Shown in pieces: positions 7,324 to 15,460 of a DNA stretch of 64,000 nt (positions within the stretch are counted from its first letter, which is position 1; each line of letters begins with the position of its first letter). The notes under the pieces are model-generated. The model did not search any database, was not told the origin of the DNA, and was given only the letters and a program-made list of their open reading frames with translations. The DNA comes from Lachnospiraceae bacterium AC2028 (GTDB lineage Bacteria; Bacillota; Clostridia; Lachnospirales; Lachnospiraceae), in the NCBI GenBank assembly GCA_000702685.1, contig JNJD01000001.1, positions 1 through 64,000 on the forward strand, in the 5' to 3' direction. The translations under genes and the position numbers were made by a program.

Positions 7324-9600
7324 TTATTCGGCAGGTGCAATAAGATATGGAGAAATATGAGATTTTACAGCTTCTTCAAGCTCATAGGGATCCACGGGCT
7401 TGGACAGATATCCGTCAAATCCGGCTTCCATATACATCTCCATGCTTCCGGATACCGCATTCGCGGTAAGTGCGATCTCGGGTACGGATCTGTTGGGATT
7501 GCCTTCGTCCGCACGGATCATCTGCATGGTCTCTATTCCGTCCGGATTGGGCATCATATGATCCATGAAGATACAATCGTATTTCTTCTGCCTTGTAAGC
7601 TCCAAAGCCTCATTTCCGCCCGTAGCCTGGTCTATCTGCACCTTAGTCGCTTTAAGGAGAGATACGAATACGGCAAGGTTCATCTCGTTGTCATCGACAA
7701 TGAGAACCTTGGCGGCGGGAGCGGTAAATGACGGTTCGTACTTTTTCCTCTTCACTCTTTCACCTTCTTTAGCTATCCTGACTGCACCGACAAGCTTTGA
7801 ATCGGCGATCTTCTGCGGTATCTTTGCCGTAAATACGGAGCCTTCTCCGTAGCGGCTTGAAACCTTGATGCTTCCGCCCATTCCCTCGCAGAGTTTTTTG
7901 GTTATCGCAAGTCCGAGTCCGGTTCCTTCTATATGACGGTTTCTCTTGATATCGGCTCTCGAAAAACTGTCAAAAAGATGACCTATGTCTTCGCTGCGGA
8001 TTCCTATTCCCGTATCGCTTACGGAAAGGGAGAGATCGAAAAGATCTTCACGGTAATCACCGGATACGGATATCCTGACATATCCGTCATTCGTGTATTT
8101 GACCGCATTTGTAATAAGATTTATGAGTATCTGTTCGATCTTGCCTTCATCTCCGATAAGCACTGAAGGCATACCGGGATCGATATCTATGGATATGCGG
8201 AGATTCTTTTCCGCAGCTTTGTTTTCAAGCATCTCCCCGCATGTGGAAGTAAGCTCGATGATCGAGTATTCTTTTTCATCCAGTTCAAAATTACCGGCTT
8301 CGATCTTGGAGAAATCAAGCACGTCATTGATAAGGCCGAGCAGCATATGTCCCGCTTTCTCAACATCCCTTGAATAACCGAGTATTACCATGTCCTGGGA
8401 TTCTCTCGAGATCATCTCATTCATTCCGAGGATGGTATTTATGGGAGTTCTTATCTCATGCGACATGGAACTTAAGAAGCTGCTCTTGGCATTCGATGCT
8501 TCGAGGGCACGCTTCTCGGCGATCGCAAGCTTTTCATTCTTTTCCTCGATGGAGGATATGTAATCGCTCTCTTTGGTAACATCATAGAATTCGATCAGAT
8601 AACCTATGATGACATTACGTCCGAAAAGGATCGTTCTCTTCCTGGTAAGATATTTGACCTCGCTCTTGAGGACTCTTCCGGATATTCTCAGGATCTTGCG
8701 GTATATTTCCTTGCTGCCCGCTTCCTCTTTGGCAACCATCTTGTCAAAAGTATCGAGAAGCGACTGAATACGGCCGAGACCGTCCTTCAGCTTCATATCG
8801 ATCTCCTGTGTCTTAAGATCCTCAAAATACTGGCGGGCAAGATCGTTCGATCCGAGATACTGCTTCTTCCTGTCGAAAACTATGTATGCATACTCTTCCA
8901 TCTTCTCCCATGTACGCATGACATTATATGACATGTCATACATTTCCAGACGGTTATAGATCGCAAGTATGATCAGTTCGCTTACAAGGTATCCGAAACA
9001 GTTCCATTCGAATTCGATCTTGAAGATCCTGGACAGTGCATAGATAACAACATTCACAGCCAGGAAAAGGAAATACATGATCGTCGTCTTGTACGACACA
9101 ACGGATCTTTTGACAAATGCGAGAACGCACATGACACCGCTTGCAATGATGTACGATCCGAGAAGCGCTATATACAGAAGATGCAGGGGCCCGTACTCTT
9201 TGATGAGAACGGTGTATCCGCCGGCATCGGCTATATTTATGCTCTTGTAATAGATTGAACTGTTCCCTACGGTAAAAGAAAGAGCTACAAGAAATGTAGA
9301 GAAAAGGAACATCAGGAAGCGGATGATATGCGGGATCCTGATCTTGGTCATATCCGCACCGATGCAGAATACAAAGAACGGAAGGTAACACCCTCCGAGA
9401 TAAATAAAGCAATTGGCTATGACTGCCGCATCAACGGAACGCGAAACCGATACGGCAAGATATCCGAAATTGGATACAACGACGGAACACATCAGCAGAA
9501 CGGTGTATATGTTGGGACGCACACCGGATTCGACAAGAAGAACAATATTGACGATCGCAAGAGCAAATGCGATCAGATATATAAGAGTTACTACGTTCAA
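7324..9600 (-). CDS. Hybrid histidine kinase with 7-helix membrane sensor and receiver domain
   Basis: 758 residues. The first 210 form about seven membrane helices (a 7TM or MASE-like sensor); a PAS-like linker (about 230-340) follows. The HisKA box SHEIRTPIN holds the phosphorylated His near residue 385. The HATPase has N, G1 (DTGIGI) and G2 (GTGLGLAI) boxes. The C-terminal receiver begins at VLIVDDNEMN and holds the phospho-Asp in FMDHMMPNPDG. There is no HPt domain, so a separate phosphotransfer protein is needed. The start is TTG, supported by GGTGGA 7 bases upstream. It begins one base after the stop of the EAL protein gene, so the two are co-transcribed and probably act in one signalling circuit. 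Confidence 0.9.
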   Translation of the reverse strand: MNVVTLIYLIAFALAIVNIVLLVESGVRPNIYTVLLMCSVVVSNFGYLAVSVSRSVDAAVIANCFIYLGGCYLPFFVFCIGADMTKIRIPHIIRFLMFLFSTFLVALSFTVGNSSIYYKSINIADAGGYTVLIKEYGPLHLLYIALLGSYIIASGVMCVLAFVKRSVVSYKTTIMYFLFLAVNVVIYALSRIFKIEFEWNCFGYLVSELIILAIYNRLEMYDMSYNVMRTWEKMEEYAYIVFDRKKQYLGSNDLARQYFEDLKTQEIDMKLKDGLGRIQSLLDTFDKMVAKEEAGSKEIYRKILRISGRVLKSEVKYLTRKRTILFGRNVIIGYLIEFYDVTKESDYISSIEEKNEKLAIAEKRALEASNAKSSFLSSMSHEIRTPINTILGMNEMISRESQDMVILGYSRDVEKAGHMLLGLINDVLDFSKIEAGNFELDEKEYSIIELTSTCGEMLENKAAEKNLRISIDIDPGMPSVLIGDEGKIEQILINLITNAVKYTNDGYVRISVSGDYREDLFDLSLSVSDTGIGIRSEDIGHLFDSFSRADIKRNRHIEGTGLGLAITKKLCEGMGGSIKVSSRYGEGSVFTAKIPQKIADSKLVGAVRIAKEGERVKRKKYEPSFTAPAAKVLIVDDNEMNLAVFVSLLKATKVQIDQATGGNEALELTRQKKYDCIFMDHMMPNPDGIETMQMIRADEGNPNRSVPEIALTANAVSGSMEMYMEAGFDGYLSKPVDPYELEEAVKSHISPYLIAPAE

Positions 9601-9601
9601 T

Positions 9602-11557
9602 CTATTCCACCTTCATGAATTGCACATAGTCCTTCTCAGTCATGGGCTTTGCATAATAGAAGCCCTGGATGAAATCACATCCCTGAGATTCGAACCAATC
9701 GGATACCTCCTTTGATTCTACACCTTCCACGACAATATGTGCACCCATACTCTTGATAAGATTTATGGCTTCGCCGAGAATACGTCTCTTTGAAGGATCC
9801 TCAGCCTCATCGGTAAGTGTCTTATCAAGCTTTATGACCTTATAAGGGAAGGACATGACCCTGTGAAGATTGGAATAACCCGAACCGTAATCATCGAGCG
9901 AGAATCTGATGCCTTCGGCGCTCATCTGGTTCATGGTCTCAAGTACTCTTTCGTATGCTCCGTCCGCAGCGGTCTCGGTGATCTCAAAATTGATCCAGGA
10001 AGGATCGATACTGTACTCCTTCATGTATCTCTTGATCTTATCGGCCATATCGGCCTGCATGCACTGGATGATGGACAGATTGACTTCAACATAATCAACC
10101 CCGAGTTCATCCGGATGATGCTCGGAAAGGAATCTGCAGACATCGCGGATTACAAAATCTCCGATATGAACAATCCTTCCGGTCCTCTCTGCGGCGGGAA
10201 TGAATATAGAAGGCGATATGGATCCGAACTCTTCGGAATTAAGTCTTATGAGGGCCTCGGCACATCTGTACTCTTTGTCCTTGAGCGAATAGATGGGCTG
10301 ATAATACATCTCAAATCTGTTGTGCCTGATAGCATCCTCGATTATGTTGTCGATGGAATTGAGGATGACAAATTCCCTGTCAAAAGAGATCTCAGAATAT
10401 CTTACGGGCTTCCAGGGCTCAACAAGGTTCTGTACTCTCTCGGAAAACTGGAGGAGCTCATCCTTACTGGAAATATCCTCCGGAACAAGAACGGAGCAGA
10501 TGCACATCTCAAGCTTGAGATCGAATCCGCCTCCGGAGAATCCTTCGGAATATCTCTTTACGAGCTTGCCGAGCTGCTTCTTGATAAGATCGCGGTCGAA
10601 GCGGCCCTGAATGATATTGGCGAAAAGTCCGCCCCTTAAGTAATAGAAATCGGAAGATACAAGAAGTCCCCTGTATCTTTCCTTTACGAGAGTATCACCG
10701 ATGGAATGCAGCATACGCCTGTAGACCTTGATATCGGTAAGACTGCGGATCTCGGCATCATTTGCGATCTTGCAAAGTATGATGACTGCGTTTCGTCCGC
10801 TGAGGATCACGTTTTCAACATCATTCTCGAAGGGAATGAAGGATGAAAGACCGGTCTCGAGATCGATCGATTCATCGGGTCTGAATACGAAGAATGCGAG
10901 CAAAAGAATGGAAAGCGAAGCTCCGAACATTGCGGTAAGAAGCTCAGGATAGAATTCCTGTATCATTATCGCAACGACATTTACGGGATATACGAGAAGC
11001 ATAGCAAGGAACTTCTCGGTGCTGAGACGCTTTCTGATGATAAACAGCTGTACTAAGCTGAATACCATGAAGTAAAAACCGAAGTAATCGAAGTATGACA
11101 TCATACTTCCGCGTACATAACAGAGACCGTTTTCCGTGACGGTATAATAAAACAATTTCTGTGTAAAGAAATTGGAATAGACGAGTGCAAGATACCCGAT
11201 AAGGGGTACGAAGTAAAAGAATCCGATCCTGATATCGGATTTGATCCTGCTCCACGTTCCGCTCATGATGCCGTAAAGCCGGATAAGCAGAGGAAGCTGT
11301 ACCGCTCTTAAGAAGCAGAAGATATATCCCATAATGAAACGGAATAATATCGATGATCCGACTGCCGTGTATTCGTTGTAGGGAATGGAACGGAGAATAT
11401 CAAAAAGACAGCTGAAGATCATTAAGATCGTTAGCTGGATGAATGATCTGTTGAGCCTGCCCAGATACATCTTGCGGAGCAATAATGACACCACGATTGC
11501 AAAGAGCATGCACACAGAACAGATATCAAAATATATAATCCTGTCCACTATTTGCAC
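9602..11557 (-). CDS. Membrane-bound c-di-GMP phosphodiesterase (degenerate GGDEF + EAL)
   Basis: About 651 residues: seven or so membrane helices (1-230), a GGDEF-like domain whose active-site loop reads RGGLFA and so should be inactive, and a full EAL domain (about 400-645). The EAL part has EALIRL, EITE, DDYGSGYSNL, KLDK, EGVE and QGFYYAKP, so metal and substrate ligands appear complete and it should hydrolyse c-di-GMP to pGpG. I prefer the GTG start at 11557 with GGGGGA upstream. A TTG at 11596 lies upstream of the likely transcription start and lacks a ribosome site. It is followed after one base by the hybrid kinase gene. Confidence 0.87.
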   Translation of the reverse strand: MQIVDRIIYFDICSVCMLFAIVVSLLLRKMYLGRLNRSFIQLTILMIFSCLFDILRSIPYNEYTAVGSSILFRFIMGYIFCFLRAVQLPLLIRLYGIMSGTWSRIKSDIRIGFFYFVPLIGYLALVYSNFFTQKLFYYTVTENGLCYVRGSMMSYFDYFGFYFMVFSLVQLFIIRKRLSTEKFLAMLLVYPVNVVAIMIQEFYPELLTAMFGASLSILLLAFFVFRPDESIDLETGLSSFIPFENDVENVILSGRNAVIILCKIANDAEIRSLTDIKVYRRMLHSIGDTLVKERYRGLLVSSDFYYLRGGLFANIIQGRFDRDLIKKQLGKLVKRYSEGFSGGGFDLKLEMCICSVLVPEDISSKDELLQFSERVQNLVEPWKPVRYSEISFDREFVILNSIDNIIEDAIRHNRFEMYYQPIYSLKDKEYRCAEALIRLNSEEFGSISPSIFIPAAERTGRIVHIGDFVIRDVCRFLSEHHPDELGVDYVEVNLSIIQCMQADMADKIKRYMKEYSIDPSWINFEITETAADGAYERVLETMNQMSAEGIRFSLDDYGSGYSNLHRVMSFPYKVIKLDKTLTDEAEDPSKRRILGEAINLIKSMGAHIVVEGVESKEVSDWFESQGCDFIQGFYYAKPMTEKDYVQFMKVE

Positions 11558-11586
11558 GAGTAAATAGTCCCCCACTGACAGTTTTA

Positions 11587-11592
11587 AGTATA
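11587..11592 (-). promoter_or_regulatory. Extended -10 element upstream of the EAL/hybrid kinase operon
   Basis: TATACT preceded by TGA on the minus strand; the -35 region is poor. It supports a start downstream of 11580 and hence the GTG start of the EAL gene. Confidence 0.5.
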
Positions 11593-11631
11593 TCAATTAA
11601 AAACAGTTAAAATCTACTTAAATATCAAAAA

Positions 11632-11668
11632 AAGCAAAAAAACTGCAGGGCTTAAACCCTGCAGTTTT
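11632..11668 (-). terminator. Intrinsic terminator of the small membrane protein gene
   Basis: A perfect 12-bp stem (11639-11650 with 11657-11668) and a 6-base loop, followed by a run of T on the minus strand. Confidence 0.9.
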
Positions 11669-11680
11669 CGTTGAAAACGA

Positions 11681-12055
11681 TTAAGCGAGCTGATCCCAGT
11701 AGTTCTTGATTGCGAAGTAAAGGATTACTACGCTGATGATCGCGCTGCAGATGGTCTTAACACCACTGCTGATCGCATTGCCCTGCATTGCTCCGAGAAC
11801 GAAGCTGAGGATTACGTTAACAACCTGGCATCCGCAGATGATGAAGAAACCAACCTTCTTCTTCTTGAAGAGAAGCATTGTTACACCTACGATGATAGCA
11901 ACCTCAAGGATCACGGTAACGAGCATGATAGCGATGAATGCAGGTCCGAGAACAACAGATCCTACAAGTCCGAGAACTGAGATTACAAGTGCAATGATGT
12001 TAACGATGAATACGAACCAAAGCCAGAACTTAGCAAAACCTTTCCATTCAAACAT
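11681..12055 (-). CDS. Small four-helix membrane protein, unknown function
   Basis: 124 residues with an MFEWKGFAKFW amphipathic start and four hydrophobic helices (about 12-35, 38-62, 70-90, 97-117), with a KKKK cluster between helices 2 and 3. AGGAGG precedes the ATG. It has its own promoter and a strong terminator, so it is a single-gene unit despite following the radical SAM gene. I do not recognise a family. Codon choice is very uniform (for instance repeated GTAAC and GCAATG forms), as in well-expressed genes, so the protein may be abundant. Confidence 0.7.
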   Translation of the reverse strand: MFEWKGFAKFWLWFVFIVNIIALVISVLGLVGSVVLGPAFIAIMLVTVILEVAIIVGVTMLLFKKKKVGFFIICGCQVVNVILSFVLGAMQGNAISSGVKTICSAIISVVILYFAIKNYWDQLA

Positions 12056-12096
12056 TTTATTCTTCCTCCTGTGAATAAATATAGGTTCCGAAAAGT

Positions 12097-12125
12097 ATTT
12101 TATCGTATTAAAGCAGTAAACACAA
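12097..12125 (-). promoter_or_regulatory. Promoter of the small membrane protein gene
   Basis: TTGTGT (12120-12125), 17-base spacer and TAAAAT (12097-12102) on the minus strand, about 40 bp before the start codon. Confidence 0.65.
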
Positions 12126-12155
12126 CAAAAATATTACTATATCTTGTGTTTTTTA

Positions 12156-13268
12156 TTAAAAAAGTATGTCTTTAAAACAAATTAGCGGTTTATTGTTTAC
12201 ATAATCAAAGCTGTGATGTGCTCCGCCGGCACACCATTTCTCATATTCACATTCGGAACAGTCCTTATTTCTCTCGGAAAGATGCTTTCTGAACGTCTCA
12301 AAGCGGTTATTCCAGATATCGGTAAACGATTCGTTCATTACATTTCCGAATATCGTCTCCGGTCCGGGCATGATATCAAGACATCCCGTGACCGAACCGT
12401 CCGCCCTGATGCTCGCCGTAAAAACTCCGGCATTGCACAGGAACATTCTGTTACGGACATTTCCCTCCAGATCTGTACCGAGGAAATGCGAACAGCCGTA
12501 TTCTACAGGCAGTCCCGCTCTCCTTTTTTCCAGGATAAAAGAAAACATTCTTCTCTGATCCTCGGGAGTAAGCAGCATATCGGGATGATCGAGCGCTCTT
12601 CCTATGGGTTCTATTCCGATGACTCTCCACGAATCGATATCCATAGCGTTTACGATCTCGAACAGCTCGTCGAGTTCGACAATGTTCTTATGGTTGATGA
12701 CCGTGGTGATCTGTATGGCATGAAAGCAGTCTTCATCGATGAGATTCTGAATGCCTCTCATCGCAAGATCGTATCCACCCTTAAGTCCGCGCTGGGCATC
12801 GTGGGTATCGCGAAGTCCGTCTATGCTGACGGAGATCGTACCCATTCCGCACTCTTTTAACCTGCGTGCGTTTTCCTTCGTGATAAGGGTCGCATTGGAA
12901 GTCATGCCCCATCCGAATCCCTTTTCATGCACCATCCCGACAATGTCGAAGAAATCCTTGCGCAGCATCGGCTCCCCGCCGGTTATGCAGATCTGGATCC
13001 TCTTTTTGTCAAAATTCGCCGCAACTTCATCAAGGATCTCACCGTATTTTTCTACCGAAAGACCCGTGGGTGCATCGAGAGCGCAATGGGAACCGCAGTG
13101 AAAACAGTGCTCGTTACAGCTCAGTGTCAGTTCGAAAAAAAGATGCCTGAGGTCAGGCTCTTTATAAAGTCTTTCCCTGACCTCAGACCTTCTGTTGAGT
13201 ACATCTTCTTTGATTCCCATGACACCGGGTACTTCTGCGGAAAATTTTTTAAATTCTTCGAGTGTCAT
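12156..13268 (-). CDS. Radical SAM/SPASM enzyme of an rSAM/lipoprotein system
   Basis: 370 residues. A 45-residue N-terminal extension precedes LTLSCNEHCFHCGSHC, which holds the CxxxCxxC SAM-cluster ligands (C51, C55, C58) plus a fourth Cys at 62. The HCGSxC form is, as I recall it, characteristic of the radical SAM enzymes of the rSAM/lipoprotein system (TIGR04133) best known from Bacteroidetes. ITGGEPMLRKDF follows. The C-terminus has SPASM-type cysteines: CLDIMPG, CSECEYEKWCAGG and a last Cys 6 residues from the end. Its ATG overlaps the TGA of the YGPP lipoprotein gene, and GGAGAAG lies just upstream. The coupling makes the lipoprotein the probable substrate. The modification it makes is unknown. 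Confidence 0.85.
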   Translation of the reverse strand: MTLEEFKKFSAEVPGVMGIKEDVLNRRSEVRERLYKEPDLRHLFFELTLSCNEHCFHCGSHCALDAPTGLSVEKYGEILDEVAANFDKKRIQICITGGEPMLRKDFFDIVGMVHEKGFGWGMTSNATLITKENARRLKECGMGTISVSIDGLRDTHDAQRGLKGGYDLAMRGIQNLIDEDCFHAIQITTVINHKNIVELDELFEIVNAMDIDSWRVIGIEPIGRALDHPDMLLTPEDQRRMFSFILEKRRAGLPVEYGCSHFLGTDLEGNVRNRMFLCNAGVFTASIRADGSVTGCLDIMPGPETIFGNVMNESFTDIWNNRFETFRKHLSERNKDCSECEYEKWCAGGAHHSFDYVNNKPLICFKDILF

Positions 13269-13714
13269 GGTTCTTCTCCGTTCATCATTTCGGGCGGTCC
13301 GTAGACATCACCCATGGGCTGGTCGACATCGTCGATGATGTCATCGGGGGGCGGTCCGTAGACCGGATCCATCGGCTGCTGGATATCATCACCGTCATTA
13401 TGGCTGAACCATTCGGGCGGTCCGTAAACAGTCTCTATGGGTTCATCGGTATCGTCGCCGTCAAACCACTCGGGAGGTCCGTAAACCTCTTCGCCGGGTT
13501 CGTCGATATCATCGTCAATGATGAGAGGCGGACCGTAATCCGTCTGCATGGGTCCGTCGGGATCCTCATTTTCGAAATACTCGGGAGGTCCGTATACATC
13601 GGGGGTGGGTAGATCCTCGGGAGGAGGACCGTACATGCATGCGTTAAGACCAAACAACGCACCCGCGACTGTAAGTGAAGATTTGAATAACAGATTTGCT
13701 TTCGTTTTTTTCAT
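13265..13714 (-). CDS. Lipoprotein with seven YGPP motifs, probable radical SAM substrate
   Basis: 149 residues. The ATG at 13714 has an AGGTGA site 5-6 bases upstream; an in-frame GTG at 13723 is the alternative. A signal peptide ends at the lipobox LNAC (Cys26), and the mature chain starts at once with CMYGPPP. Seven YGPP motifs follow, with Tyr at about 28, 41, 60, 78, 97, 119 and 138, mostly 18-19 residues apart. Four of the seven are VYGPPE followed by an aromatic or Met pair (YF, WF, WF, MM). Linkers are strongly acidic. I recall that rSAM/lipoprotein substrates in Bacteroidetes carry a similar Cys-x-Tyr-Gly-x-Pro start, usually once. Seven copies suggest repeated modification on a surface protein. 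Confidence 0.8.
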   Translation of the reverse strand: MKKTKANLLFKSSLTVAGALFGLNACMYGPPPEDLPTPDVYGPPEYFENEDPDGPMQTDYGPPLIIDDDIDEPGEEVYGPPEWFDGDDTDEPIETVYGPPEWFSHNDGDDIQQPMDPVYGPPPDDIIDDVDQPMGDVYGPPEMMNGEEP

Positions 13715-13731
13715 AACCGTCACCTCACATA

Positions 13732-15429
13732 CTATGACTGTTCAACTTCTTTATCCCTGTAATCCGGATGATCGAGCACATCCTCAAATTCATTCTTTTT
13801 AAGCGGCTTGTTGAAAAAATATCCCTGGCCGCGAAGGCATCCGTACTTCTTCAGAAGCTTGATATGCTCGGGAATCTCGACACCTTCGGCGATGGTTGAC
13901 ATGCCGAGTTCTTCCGCCATCGATATTATATGCTTCATCATGACCATATCACGGTCGCTGATATCCGCTTTATCCAAGAAGCTCTTGTCGATCTTGATCT
14001 CGGTGAAGGGAATGTCCTTGATCATGCTCATCGATGAATATCCTACGCCGAAATCATCGACGGACACTTCAAATCCCGCTTCTCTGAACTGTTTAACGAT
14101 AGTGTTGAGTCTTATGAGATCCGATTCGTTGGTCGTCTCGGTTATCTCGATGACGATAAGCGAATGAGGCACCTTATATCTGTCCACTATCTCAACAACA
14201 TCCTTGACGAAGTATGGATTGGTAAGATGCTTTCTCGAGAAGTTGGAGGAAACCCTCACCGGATTCTTGCCTTCCTTTATCCAGCCTGCAATATCGGAGC
14301 AGACTCTTTCAAGTATGTAAAGGTCGAGTACGCAGATTCTCTTGCTCTGCTCGAGAACGGGAATGAAATCGTCCGGCATGATGTACTTGCCTTCGTGGTT
14401 CCATCTGCACAGAGCCTCGGCACCGATGAGCTTGTAATTATCGAGATTGATCTTGGGCTGGTAATATGCCTCGAATTCATGCTCCGTGATCGCGGTCTTA
14501 AAGCACGCTTCGATCAGTCTGGTCTTGTTCATCAGTTCCATCATGGACTGATCGTAATACTGTATCTGGAGCTTTTCCCTCTTTGCGATGAGCATGGAAG
14601 TCATTGCAAAGTCAACGGTCTCCAGAGGGCTCTTTTCCTCTCCCGTGCAATTGTAGACACCGCAATATGCACCGAGCTTTACGCGTCCGACTCCGCCGCC
14701 GTCAACATCGAAATGTTCACCTTTAAGCTTATCGATGATATCATCGGTCTTATCCTTCCTGCAGAGGATGCAGAAATTATCTCCGCCCATACGGCTGAGA
14801 TTCTCGGGCTGTGTGAGCATGCCGGAAACGATCGCGGTAAAGCGCATCATGACATCATCGGCTTCCGCTCTTCCGAGAAGGGTATTGAGACCGGAAATAT
14901 TTATAAGATTGAAAAAGATAACGGAATATTCGGAAAGCTTACCAAGCTTATGCACCATTCCTATCATCTTATTAAAATAAAATTCATTGAAAAAGCCGTG
15001 TCCCATCTCATGGAAGACCGCATAGTCGATGAATTCCTTCATCCTTATACGGCTCTTGACGGTAGTCATAATGAGAAGGAAGCCTCTTACAAGCTCTCTT
15101 TCTTCCGTATCCCATTCATAACCGGCCTTGGGGAAAATGGATATCTTGATGATCGCGCCTGTGGACATGACGATACGGTTGACCACGCAGTCATCTTCAT
15201 TGATTTTATCCGAATTGTACAGAAAATCCTGCGAAGAAGGTTCGTCAGCGATCTCTTCGTTCATATCCGAATATTCGGAAAGAACTACACGGCCGATCTT
15301 AAGAAGATCGTTCAGCTCGCGTGAATACTCATCGTCACGGTCGCTCTTGTAAATAACGACTCCCGCTTCCTTGCAGAAAAAATCATATAATTTTGCTTTT
15401 ATGACTTCACTGTTCGTCATGTTTTCCAT
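13732..15429 (-). CDS. Cytosolic c-di-GMP phosphodiesterase (degenerate GGDEF + EAL)
   Basis: 565 residues with no membrane helices. An N-terminal region of about 130 residues is followed by a GGDEF-like domain whose signature is GGDNF, so cyclase activity is unlikely. The EAL domain (about 305-555) has EALCRW, EITETTNESD, DDFGVGYSSM, KIDKSFL, EGVE and QGYFFNKP and so should degrade c-di-GMP. It lies 31 bp after the GH3 gene and 17 bp before the YGPP lipoprotein gene, with no terminator on either side, so the four genes may form one operon. TATAAT with TG one base before it at about 15437-15442 could be an additional internal promoter giving a very short leader. Confidence 0.87.
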   Translation of the reverse strand: MENMTNSEVIKAKLYDFFCKEAGVVIYKSDRDDEYSRELNDLLKIGRVVLSEYSDMNEEIADEPSSQDFLYNSDKINEDDCVVNRIVMSTGAIIKISIFPKAGYEWDTEERELVRGFLLIMTTVKSRIRMKEFIDYAVFHEMGHGFFNEFYFNKMIGMVHKLGKLSEYSVIFFNLINISGLNTLLGRAEADDVMMRFTAIVSGMLTQPENLSRMGGDNFCILCRKDKTDDIIDKLKGEHFDVDGGGVGRVKLGAYCGVYNCTGEEKSPLETVDFAMTSMLIAKREKLQIQYYDQSMMELMNKTRLIEACFKTAITEHEFEAYYQPKINLDNYKLIGAEALCRWNHEGKYIMPDDFIPVLEQSKRICVLDLYILERVCSDIAGWIKEGKNPVRVSSNFSRKHLTNPYFVKDVVEIVDRYKVPHSLIVIEITETTNESDLIRLNTIVKQFREAGFEVSVDDFGVGYSSMSMIKDIPFTEIKIDKSFLDKADISDRDMVMMKHIISMAEELGMSTIAEGVEIPEHIKLLKKYGCLRGQGYFFNKPLKKNEFEDVLDHPDYRDKEVEQS

Positions 15430-15460
15430 AGATGCCTAAATTATATCATTTTTTAAGTCT

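Noticed and set aside
14164-15324. A 386-codon plus-strand open frame opposite the EAL gene
   Set aside because: It lies wholly antisense to a gene with clear EAL motifs, lacks a recognisable domain and reflects codon bias of the real frame.
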